In this document: piece by piece, positions 55,440-64,000 of the stretch
How positions within the stretch are numbered: the first letter of the stretch is position 1
Layout of the letters: each line of letters opens with the position of its first letter
Assembly (NCBI GenBank): GCA_905221605.1
Contig: CAJNDS010002101.1
Location: 524,595 to 588,594 of the forward strand
DNA: 64,000 bases
Direction of reading: 5' to 3'
Source: Symbiodinium natans
Taxonomy: Eukaryota; Sar; Dinophyceae; Suessiales; Symbiodiniaceae
The notes under the pieces: model-generated
Told to the model about the DNA's origin: nothing
The model's database searches: none
Seen by the model: only the letters and a program-made list of their open reading frames with translations
Program-made: the position numbers and the translations under genes

Positions 55440-57184
55440 CATGGAGTACGGAAGAATGAAGACATGATGATGGCCTTCGACGCTGGCGCCATGGGTGTAA
55501 AGGTACACTCAGAGAGCTCCTGCGTGGCGGAAACCCTGATACTGAAGCGCCCCCAACGATGAGCCCACGAAACAAAGACAAGTGAACAACAGCTCTGTGA
55601 ACACCTGGGCGGAGAGGGCCCTGAGCCAATGTTGAGCCCGCTAAGCACATGTAGGGTCCTGGTATTGCTGGGCCATCTGGCAAAGAGATCCCCGCATCTT
55701 TTTACCCCCCATGTTTCCCGCCACTCCCAGTTCCTGCAGGGGAAGAAGGCGTCTGCGTTTCCGGATGTATCGGGAAGAGGGCTCTACGTGCTACGCCAGC
55801 TGAAACACAGCCCCTTACAACAAGGCAAAGGCAGAGGTCCTGGAAAGCGCGCAGCCGCGCCTGGCTGCCAGAAACCCCTGAAAACCTAAAAACCTGGCGA
55901 TCCAAAACCCATGAAACAGGCAAAGCTGACATACCCTGCGACACCCTGAAGCATATCTGAAGCGCACGCATTGAATCTCTCATAGTATCTAGATGGTCTC
56001 TGGTTAGAGTCTCTTCCCTCCGTTGCCTCGGACCGGCGCTTCTCGAGGCGAGTGGCTTCGAAGCTCTGCTGCTTGCTCATGCTTTCGGCATACCTTTTGT
56101 TCAGAAAGGGCACTGCAACTTAACTACGCTTAAGGTCTCTAAGCGATTAAGAGCTGAAGAGATCAGAGTAAGGCTGGAACCAACTTTGAAACTCCTCTTG
56201 ATTGAAATGCCGGGGACTGCAAGTGTTCGCAATGCTTCTCTGAAGATCCTCCTCCTCTTTCCGCTTCTTCTCTTCCAATTTGGCTTGCCACTTCATCTTG
56301 CGCATCTCATGATCTTCGTAGAGATTTTGGTAGCGCCGCTTCTGAGAGTCGGATCGGGCAACCTGTGGGGTGGCCGCACGGGGTGACTGGCTGCCAGTGC
56401 GTGCTGCATAAGGCACCTCCCAGGGAGCTTCTTCCTCATCTTGCCCATCCACCTCGCCCATGTGTCCCAACATGGCCTCTCTTGTCCCGGTGTTGTGACG
56501 ACCCCTTGCTCTAGCGCCACATGCCTCTGCATGCTTTGGGCTGAAGCTTCTCGAGCGCTGTGAGCGTTGTGATTGTGAACGCATGGAACGGGCAGACCTA
56601 GGAGACGTGCACGTCTCTTCCTCTGACTTGGCCAGGCTGTTCCTTGAGGCATATTGACTTTGTCCCCTTGGCGATCCCCGCTTTGGACTGGCGTCCTTGG
56701 ACGTGGGAGTCGCTGCTTGTGACGCTTGTGTCATGTTTGTAATGTTTGTAATGTTTGTAATGCTTGCCCTCTCTGCAGAGTGGTGACTCCTGAGTGAAGC
56801 GGTAGAGTGATGTTTGACCATCATTGGCACACAGGCTTGGGGATATCCACATGCCTGTGGCAGCGTTGCAGACCGCAGCGTGGCCATTGGCACCGTCTCA
56901 CCATTCCGGATCACTCCTGAGTAGAAGCGAACTGCTGGTGGCGTGGCACATGGCGTGGCCTGCGACGGCGTGTGCGAGTGAGTTGATTGCTGCAGGCTGC
57001 CGGTGCTGTAGCACCGCTGCAGCCCTGGACTTGCAGCCCCACCGGGTGGCAACGCAGCATGTGGCTGGCCTTGAAGGCATCCCTCTAGTACTGTTTCAAT
57101 TCTGTAATCGCTGACCGAAAGGGAAAACGGCTCTGAGACCCCAGCCTTGCAAGGGGCCGGACACCTGCAAAATCGTGATGACAT
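55440..57184 (-). CDS. Alveolate-type coiled-coil protein with RLYEDxxxR and ECTF motifs
   Basis: One large open exon (about 57165 to about 56160) holds a Ser/Arg-rich, disordered region with an ITNITNITN repeat and an SRS-like RSARSMRSQSQRSQRSRSFS. It ends with a charged helix, YQNLYEDHEMRKMKWQAKLE then EKKRKEEEDLQRSIANTCSP and FNQEEFQSWFQ. A second exon (56113 to about 55940) reads PFLNKRYAESMSKQQSFEAT then RLEKRRSEATEGRDSNQRP. A third segment (about 55533-55460) reads ELSECTFTPMAPASKAIIMS. Alternating 'LYED..xRK' helices and 'ECTF.P' strands are, from memory, typical of uncharacterised and flagellum-associated proteins in ciliates and dinoflagellates. Function unknown. The apparent start ATG at 57184 may be intronic, because a TTTTGCAG acceptor follows it. 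Confidence 0.7.
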
Positions 57185-57189
57185 ACTGC

Positions 57190-58520
57190 TTGCAGCATCT
57201 CAAAATATCTCAAAGGACAGCCTGTCAATCTTCCTTGGAAGCTGGTGAGGTGCTTGCCTTCGTTGCCACCAACGGCGTGCCACTCATCGAAAGCCTAGCA
57301 TGCGACAAATGTGAGCGCCATGCACTCTTAAGCACTCCAGAGAACTCCTTCGTCCTCCAACGCACTGCTAAGCGCCCCCAATTGTGTTGTACGTAGTGGT
57401 CACATTACTAACAAAGACGCAAGCTTCTATTAGGGCAACTCATGGATCCATGGAAGAATACCGTCTGTCCCTACACATCCAGATACGGCTGTAGTCAGTG
57501 GCTGATGGTAGGCGAGCTACGGTAGCATCCTGGAACTGAAAAACCAGCGGCGTTTGTCGAAATTCGAACCCCCAAAAGCTCCAAAGCAACAGACATCGTT
57601 CCTTCACAACCTTCAGCCAGCCAGGGAGAGCTGTAGGCAAGAGCTCACATCACGACTTGGCTGCACAATGCTGTTGAATGAAGTTGAGAGGCGGCATCGT
57701 GCGAACCTGCGGCGCCGCAGGAAGAGGTAGCTGAGACCTCGCACGAGGCACAGCAACGTGTTTTGAGCAGAAACACGGGGAGCTTGCAAATTTCCAAGAT
57801 AATCAAACGGAGCATCGATCAGAGGCAATTGCTCCAAAAGCTATCTCCCGTTGCACGCCGTGAAAGATGCAGCATTTTAGCTGAAGTACTCCGTGCGTTC
57901 AGCAGATGCAGGAAAAATCGGGCACCCGGCGCACTCACCACACGCTGTGTCAACGGCGCTGCGCCGAAAACCGGAGCCGGCGCTTGTTGAAGCATGGTGG
58001 CCGTCAAGGGTTTGCTGCTAGAGCATCTTGCGACGCCATGCGGCCGCTGCTAATTTTACGCAACGCTACTCCAAGGACTCAGCATGCGCCAATGACAGCA
58101 TGCGTGCTTGATCGTGCTTGTCGTCTCGAGAGAGACCACTGGTAGGAACACACTGACAGCTGATATGCCTTCTCTCAACTCGAGAACTCTGAAGTACCAA
58201 AAGAACTACTCAAAAGAAGCTTGGAATTCGGGTCTGGAAAGCGGAACAATCTTCGAGCCACACAAACAAATGCGGGGACGGAATGTTGCACCGTATTTGC
58301 ACCGCTTCTTGCGCTTGCTTCGCTCCATCTCACTCCGCTCCCCCACAGCTTCCCTCTCAGTGTTGTTTCGGTCGCTTAAGCCAGCGCTTGTTGTGGACCA
58401 GCAACTTCTCCCATCAAGCGGGTCACTGATGGGACCAGGAACCTGTCAAACACCCAGTTGCATGCATGCTGATCTTCGAAGCAGCCCTGCGGCAGCATGC
58501 TGTCAGAGGTTAGGTTAAGT
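57190..58520. other. Region without a firm gene
   Basis: Only short overlapping frames were seen; none could be joined or assigned. Confidence 0.4.
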
Positions 58521-58529
58521 AGCTACGAT

Positions 58530-60373
58530 TGCACCGTCAAAGCCTGGAGCACAGCTTCCCGGCGGATGAATGGGAAGCTTCCTGCCTGCCAAGCACAAGT
58601 AATCATGAACTTAGCTGAGAAGTGGTTGTGGCATTCCGATGCACCATTTTGAGGCTGGGCCTCCTCTAGCCGCTGACACAAGGCCAAGACCTGCAGACTG
58701 AGGTCCAACGAGGTTCAACGTGGTCCCCAACGCTTTAGAAAGAACTGTACAGTGGAGCTTCGCACTGCAAAGGCAGTCACAGGCGTTGCACTCACCGACA
58801 AGAGTGCCTCTGTTTCGATGTCGTTGCCCTCAGCACACCATTCACATGCTGTGGAGGACCGGCGGAAAAGACAGACTCACATCCCCAGTGCTTAAGCTAC
58901 ACGTCCAAGCACTCTAGCCTGCCTAGCGCAGGTGATGTCTTGAACTTAAGGCATCAACTCTAGGAACCCCTTTTGGCAAACCTACAGCAGTCCCTGGGAA
59001 ATGCAGCTGCAACACTGACCTCCACGGCTCGAACGCGAGCAGGACTGCTGTGGGAAGACGACCTACAGGCGCATTGTCACAGTACTAGGTTTCTAGGGCT
59101 CCACTTACAGCAACATCTCTTGCAGTGAACGATGACTGCACCTGCCATATTGACTTGACACACGTTGTGCTGATGTGGAAGATCCACAGCCAGTAGCTGA
59201 GTAAAAGCCAACAAGACTTGCGGAAACGTTTTCACAATCCCAACACAGTCGAGAGAATGTCCCAGAAATGTCTCAGGCAGCAGCTTCTTCAAATCATGCC
59301 GCAGCTCTCCCAAATCCTGCATAGCCAGCACTGAGCAGCACAAGCTGCTTTGCCGAGATTTTGCTGACCCGCGGAAGCTTGGCCCATCAGTTGGGCCTGA
59401 CGGCAGCGTCGCAGATCATCCTGTGCCTGGGAGCTTAGAGCAGGCTTGGAGCGCGGCGGAGATATTCGAAGACACCCCGAGCCCTCACCTGGAAAGCCTC
59501 GGCGGCATGGTGCTCCGCTCGCGCCTCACAGGCAGCGTCCGTTTGTCAAGCAATAGGAATATCTCAAGTTCTTGCGTCACATTTGCTGTTACCCACACCA
59601 ACCAGCTCCTCTGCTGCTGCGACCGACTCATCGCAAAGCCGCCGGCAACGGTCCTAATGGGCAGTGACAAGTGTCTGTTTGGAATTTAGCGCCTATGTGC
59701 CAGCTTCAGGGACATGAATGACAACCGCCACGTGCTCATTTCAGCATGCTTGGTGACAAGATCATCCATCAGGCATCTTGGGTTCTTGTTTCGGTGCAGT
59801 TTCTTTAATCGTCTCAGAATATCGTGGAAAAGTTCCAATCATGTCTGCTCCGGCCGCAAGGAATTGCTCACATCACCAAGAAAACCTGGTCTCCTCCCGA
59901 AGCTGCCAGCCTTCACGTTCAGCCTGGCTGACATGGTGCTTCTCTCACTTTTAGAAGCCTTCTCAGAGTGCTCATACCTCTAGAAAGATTACTCTGTCAG
60001 GTCTACCCACTCCAGTGCCTCCATCGCAACCAGTGTCGCCTTCAGGTGACCTTACTTGTATCAAACAACGACACAAGAAAACCGCCAGTAAACACAGATC
60101 TCTTGGTTCATTGCTTCCGCATGTGTTTCGCACCATACTATTTAACTTGGGTTCGCTTTGGGAGCCTCTAAGGCCACCATGCTGGCATATGTTATTGCCA
60201 GGGGAGTACTCGACTACTCGACATGGAAGCCTGAGGTCCCCACCAAGCTCGGTGCGCAGCGTGGCCGCCGCGCGCTCCGCAGCAACTCGACGCCGGGTCT
60301 GCCGCTCGACCTCGGCAGCTCCACAGGTCTCGTGCCTTCTTGCTTTAGCATTCTGCCTGTACTGACCTCCTGA
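58530..60373 (-). CDS. Multi-exon protein, family not recognised
   Basis: Minus-strand exons in order: about 60373-60200, after a TTCTTCAG acceptor, QYRQNAKARRHETCGAAEVE then RQTRRRVAAERAAATLRTEL, basic coiled coil. About 59860-59740: ELFHDILRRLKKLHRNKNPR then CLMDDLVTKHAEM. About 59655-59490: AGGFAMSRSQQQRSWLVWVT then ANVTQELEIFLLLDKRTLPV. About 59303-59130: DLGELRHDLKKLLPETFLGH then SLDCVGIVKTFPQVLLAFTQ, ending ATGGCAG|GTGC. About 58695-58530: LQVLALCQRLEEAQPQNGAS then AKFMITCAWQAGSFPFIRRE. All are helix-rich and open. Because I do not recognise a family, they may represent one or two genes. Confidence 0.5.
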
Positions 60374-60739
60374 AGAAAAGCTTTGCAATGTTCTATATCT
60401 GTTCACTTACGTTGCCGGCTAATCGCACGAGTAGTAGAATAAGTACTAATGACCTCCAACTGTGTTCACGAAGCTGGTTCTTTTGTGTGTTAACCTGGGA
60501 GGGAATGAATATGATTGAAAGTATTGTTCTAGAAGTTCGACTCATTAACTTATTCAAAACTGTTCAAATTCAAGGCCGCCATGTTGATATCAGCTTAAAA
60601 AACACTAGTCATCATAGATCCAATACGCCTGTGCTCCCAATAGCTTCTTTCGATACTCCCTGGCCACCTAAAATTTGTTTGAGGAACACAGCTGGCCTCC
60701 AGCTCTTCAAGTGGGTTGGTTTCTCTACTTTCTTAGGGG

Positions 60740-60755
60740 GGGGGGGGGGGGGCGA
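60740..60755. repeat. Poly-G run
   Basis: A run of about 16 G's, typical of this genome; the 60.40-60.90 kb stretch has no convincing gene. Confidence 0.8.
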
Positions 60756-60921
60756 CCCTCGCTTGTTCTTGTTTGTTGCTTACTTGTTGTTCTTGTGGGT
60801 TGGCGCCTCAAGCTTCGGCCGCCTTTTTGTTAGGCCAGGCGAATGCCTCGGTCAATTTTCCACTCCCCTCCACTCCGCTCCAGTCAGTGTCGGGGGGCGC
60901 TGACCATATACACATATTTAC

Positions 60922-60952
<31 letters not shown>

Positions 60953-60986
60953 TGTATGTATGTATGTATGTATGTATGTATATATA
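60922..60986. repeat. TATG tetranucleotide microsatellite
   Basis: About 14 TATG units running into TATATAGATA. Confidence 0.95.
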
Positions 60987-61299
60987 GATATGTAAAGGCA
61001 CATGTCGAAAATAAATGTAAACCTCAGAGACCCGAATGAGGGGGAAACCTAGAATTGGTCGAGGAAAAGCGCCGGTTCCAACATTAATTCTGTACAGAAC
61101 TTGATGGCAGAGATGAAGCTGGATTTTTAAGTTTTGGGGGAGTTTTGTTTGGTTCCGTCTCCAAGTCACAGTCTCCCCGAAACCCCACAAAACCCCAAGA
61201 AAAACAACAAAACAAGAACAAAACAAATGGCAGACTAGTCCACTGGGTCCGGTCATAGTCTCCCAACTTTTTGGATTATTTGGCTTTGGGTTTCGTTTT

Positions 61300-61392
61300 T
61301 TTGGCTGTTTCGTTTTTTTTGTTTTTGTGGTCGTTATTTTTAATTTTGTTTGTTGTTTTTTTGTTTTTTTTTGGGGGGGGGGGGGGGGTTGT
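61300..61392. repeat. T-rich tract with poly-G
   Basis: TTTTTGTTTTTG-type low complexity followed by about 17 G's. 61.0-61.55 kb shows no gene. Confidence 0.85.
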
Positions 61393-61553
61393 GGAGACTG
61401 TGCCCCAGAGACAGTGCGCCAGTCTTTGGTTCTAGTGTTTTTATTCTTTGTCGGTTTTTGTGGTGTTTTTCGGTTTATTATATGGGGTACTAGTGTATAC
61501 ATGCGCATTCCTGCTCTTTGTGTTGCGTGTGAGGTTGGTCTTGGGAAGGTCTC

Positions 61554-61664
61554 TCTATATATATATATATACAGATACATATACAGACACATATACATAT
61601 ACATATACATAGACATATACATATACATATACATATATATATATATATTTATATTTATTTATGT
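61554..61664. repeat. TATA/ATACATAT microsatellite
   Basis: About 110 bp alternating (TA)n and (CATATA)n. Confidence 0.9.
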
Positions 61665-61744
61665 ATAGTTATCTTTTTATGTGTTTTTTTGCGTGCGGGC
61701 GGGCGGGCGGGCGTATGTACGCATGCATGCATGTAACGTACGCA

Positions 61745-61812
61745 CGATGGATGGACGGATGGATTGGATGGATTGGATGGATGGATGGATGGATGGATGT
61801 GTGTGCGTGCGT
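61745..61812. repeat. GATG/GATT tetranucleotide microsatellite
   Basis: GGATGGATTGGATGGAT-type repeat, preceded by a (GGGC)n run at about 61697-61712. Confidence 0.9.
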
Positions 61813-62599
61813 GCGCACTTGTATAGCTCTTTATTTATGCATACCAATATACACTGGTCGCCACCTTCGAATCTCTGCAACCTCAATCCCACTGGAACAT
61901 GGCAAAGCTGACAGGTGCTCAGACAATTGGCCTCGTGTCGAGCATCATCGAATGATGCCTCCAAGGCAGCACCTGGGACTGTGTTCCCTAAGCTTGGAGG
62001 GGTTGCCGTTGGGCCGTTTGGTGCTGCTGAATCCAAAGGTGGCCTGCCGAGAGCAAGCTGCTGACCCAAACTACAGCATACTACAACATTGTAAGGACTT
62101 CAGGAAGAGGAGTGCTCTGAGAAAAAACCGGAGGCTGATGCGCACACAAGTTTGTTATGGTTGTGGGATTTTGTGGGCTTGTCGAGGTCTCTGGGCCTCA
62201 ACAGCTTTAACCAAGTGTGGCGTGCCCTTGGGGAGACGCAGGCGGTGGCTGGAGTGCACATTGACACTGCCTCAAGCAGTAGGCAAAGATGTATCATGGC
62301 CTGTCAGTTCCCAGCCACATTCGAGCATGATTTCAGCAAGGGCATGAGTGTGCTTATCGCGCTGGATGGTCGGCATGGTCATCGGAGGACACCAGGCCAA
62401 CAATAGCACGCTCGTTGCACATTCGCAACGGCAGCTCTGCAGAGATGTTACGCAGCCCTCTCGGATGCCACATCTTGAAAACGGCCCTGCACAGTGCTGC
62501 GTGCTTTACACTCTGCCTTTGGCAGCAACATGCGGTGCTGGGGGGCGTGAACCGCCTCAACTGCCTCCACTGCCCAACGGTGTCAAGCACCATAGACTT

Positions 62600-62800
62600 C
62601 TCTGCGAAGACGATCCTGGTAGGTCAAATCCTACGGCCACAGTGACAAACTTGACAGCAGCTTCTGCCGTCGCGAATGCCAAGGGTTGCACCTCTACAGG
62701 GACTGACCGCAATTTGCAGCCCAGCCCCTTCCAAGAGAAAATGTCATTGAGGCGTGGCAGCTTGCTCATAAGTGCTGCTGGATCCAAGATGCGACCAGCT
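62600..62800 (-). CDS. Candidate exon, family unknown
   Basis: It reads LMSKLPRLNDIFSWKGLGCK then LRSVPVEVQPLAFATAEAAV. It is open and coding-like, with a possible donor at GACCTACCAG|GATC. It may belong to the gene downstream of the hydrolase. A further candidate, NTVPGAALEASFDDARHEAN, lies at about 61990-61925. Confidence 0.4.
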
Positions 62801-63081
62801 TCAACTGGGCAAAGGCAGGGCCAGACTTGATTCTCGTGAGCTTACTTTTTTCTGTTTATTCAAATTCTGTCAAGAAGACAACGCTCACACCTCAGGCTTG
62901 CTGAGAGCACATCCTTTGACAGAGGCGTCTGTGCATGATTGCGCTGAGTCATTAAGCTTTCCGCGTACTCTTCCTGGATGACAAAGGTAAGCACGTGAAG
63001 TCCGCCTTGCGAGGAGATGCAAGGCAATGCAAGGGTTGTCTTCCGCGCACTCCAACCGAAAGGCTTGAAATGGCTTGAAGC

Positions 63082-63395
63082 CTGCGTCGACTTGATGGAA
63101 GACCTTGTCTTTGCAAGGGCTCAGCTCCATCAGCTTCTCGGACCCTTGCACCATGCAAACGCTGTCCTGCGCACTTGTGGCTTTCAAGGCGCTTGCTGTA
63201 GCAACAGCAGCTGCACATGTTTCATCAAACCATCCTTTGGATCGTGGACGATCATGAACGGAAACTCCACCTCTGCCATGTCCTGGAAAGGAACAGGCTT
63301 GAAAGAAGATGCGAGATGATTCACGCTCCGTGCCTCCTCAATGCGAGAGAAGATTGTAGAATAAGCGGACGCAGTTCCCCAGCGCATCTTGTAGA
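63082..63395 (-). CDS. Alpha/beta hydrolase, monoacylglycerol-lipase-like (partial C-terminal part)
   Basis: Exon about 63395-63334 reads YKMRWGTASAYSTIFSRIEE. After a 51-nt intron (63283-63333; GC...AG) exon 63282 to about 63215 reads DMAEVEFPFMIVHDPKDGLM. Then about 63145-63082 reads GSEKLMELSPCKDKVFHQVD. This matches the segment 'R.GTA.E.L......V.VPFL.LHG..D.v.D..GS..LYE.A.SKDK' of serine hydrolases that cleave monoglycerides. The Asp in HDPKD is at the catalytic-acid position. The nucleophile elbow and N-terminal part should lie above 63.4 kb or off the window. The catalytic His exon below 63082 was not identified. The short intron is in frame and open, so an unspliced reading also looks coding. 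Confidence 0.7.
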
Positions 63396-64000
63396 ACCAG
63401 CCAAGGCCTGCAGCAAGCATCGCAAGAGAAAAAGCAACAAAAAGAATTACCATAAACGCTAAAGCCAAAGGAGTAACACATACTCGGTCCTTTCTCTGGA
63501 AAACGATGGGCACAATCCAGGACCTCCATTTCGGCCATGTATTTTTGATTTGGATCACCTTGCAAACTGAAGCATCTCTAACAAAAATTCAAGAACAGCT
63601 GTCAGGCGCAATGGTCTAGGATCGGTTTCTTCGCTGGTTCACGGGCGGTGCGGTAAGACTTGGCGGAAGCAAGGCATATCCAAAACTGCTATTGGTGCAA
63701 AGGAGCTTAAATCGAAATTCGCACCAAGGTGAACCTTGCTGCTCGAACTGACGGCCTCACCAGATTTGTGGTTGGGACCATCGAAACTGGAGAAGGCTCA
63801 AGGCGAGGAAGGTACAGTTGCTGAGCAAAGCACGCTAAATCTTCTGAAGCTGAGGTCCCATCTTCTGGCATGGGCTGTCGGGAGCAGCATGGGACTACCT
63901 CGGCTTTGCAGGCCGAGAGCTACTGATTGCGTGGCACACGCAGCCGGACCCCAGCAAGATCTTCTAAGCTTGCAGCACACCATCTCAGAAAGCTGATCAC

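Overview
The window reads as nuclear DNA of a peridinin-containing dinoflagellate. Three things point there: a two-domain peridinin-chlorophyll a protein (PCP) gene with a three-part plastid/lumen leader at 1303-2676; pervasive TTTAGGG (Arabidopsis-type) telomeric repeats; and genes chopped into many 20-110 nt exons whose introns often start with GC or GA rather than GT. No bacterial operon, rRNA or tRNA was found. Almost all convincing coding sequence lies on the minus strand, as expected for the unidirectional gene blocks of dinoflagellates. A 100-N scaffolding gap (28042-28141) divides the window into two very different halves.

Left half (1-28041): a sea of TTTAGGG/CCCTAAA arrays in both orientations, degenerate derivatives, G/C homopolymers and short foldback (MITE-like) elements. 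After the PCP gene, the non-telomeric islands of about 60-120 bp between the arrays are not random. Read on the minus strand from about 27.8 kb down to about 3.1 kb they are open, splice-bounded exons. They line up as one polytopic membrane protein of a kind that recurs in dinoflagellates: acidic and coiled-coil N-terminus, then membrane blocks containing NLGMQ / IILGSSFMG / [12 protein letters not shown] / SLATRVC / [10 protein letters not shown] / [14 protein letters not shown]. Its introns are the telomeric arrays. Donors repeatedly read G|GTTTAGGG or a close variant, and acceptors sit at the array edge. This is the main discovery candidate of the window.

Right half (28142-64000): ordinary multi-exon dinoflagellate genes, all on the minus strand. 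From low to high coordinate they are: a retroelement C-terminal fragment at the gap; an AT-rich island; an intronless BART-domain ORF; a pirin gene (32095-34460); an OB-fold protein; a 950-bp TTTCACAC minisatellite; a dihydroflavonol-reductase-like extended SDR (about 38.1-41.9 kb); a partial cupin-like gene; a CCCAGATT inverted repeat around a telomeric block; a GAAGTAGGAT decamer array; 3-hydroxyanthranilate 3,4-dioxygenase (49166-50397) with a 24-nt micro-exon carrying two of its iron ligands; a coiled-coil membrane protein; an alveolate-type coiled-coil protein with an ECTF motif; an unrecognised gene at 58.5-60.4 kb; and an alpha/beta hydrolase at the right edge.

The genes do not form one obvious pathway. 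Exon boundaries were deduced by eye from family alignment and reading-phase consistency. Where exact bases are given they are phase-checked; where 'about' is written they are not. Long apparent ORFs inside the repeats are artefacts of stop-free repeat units.
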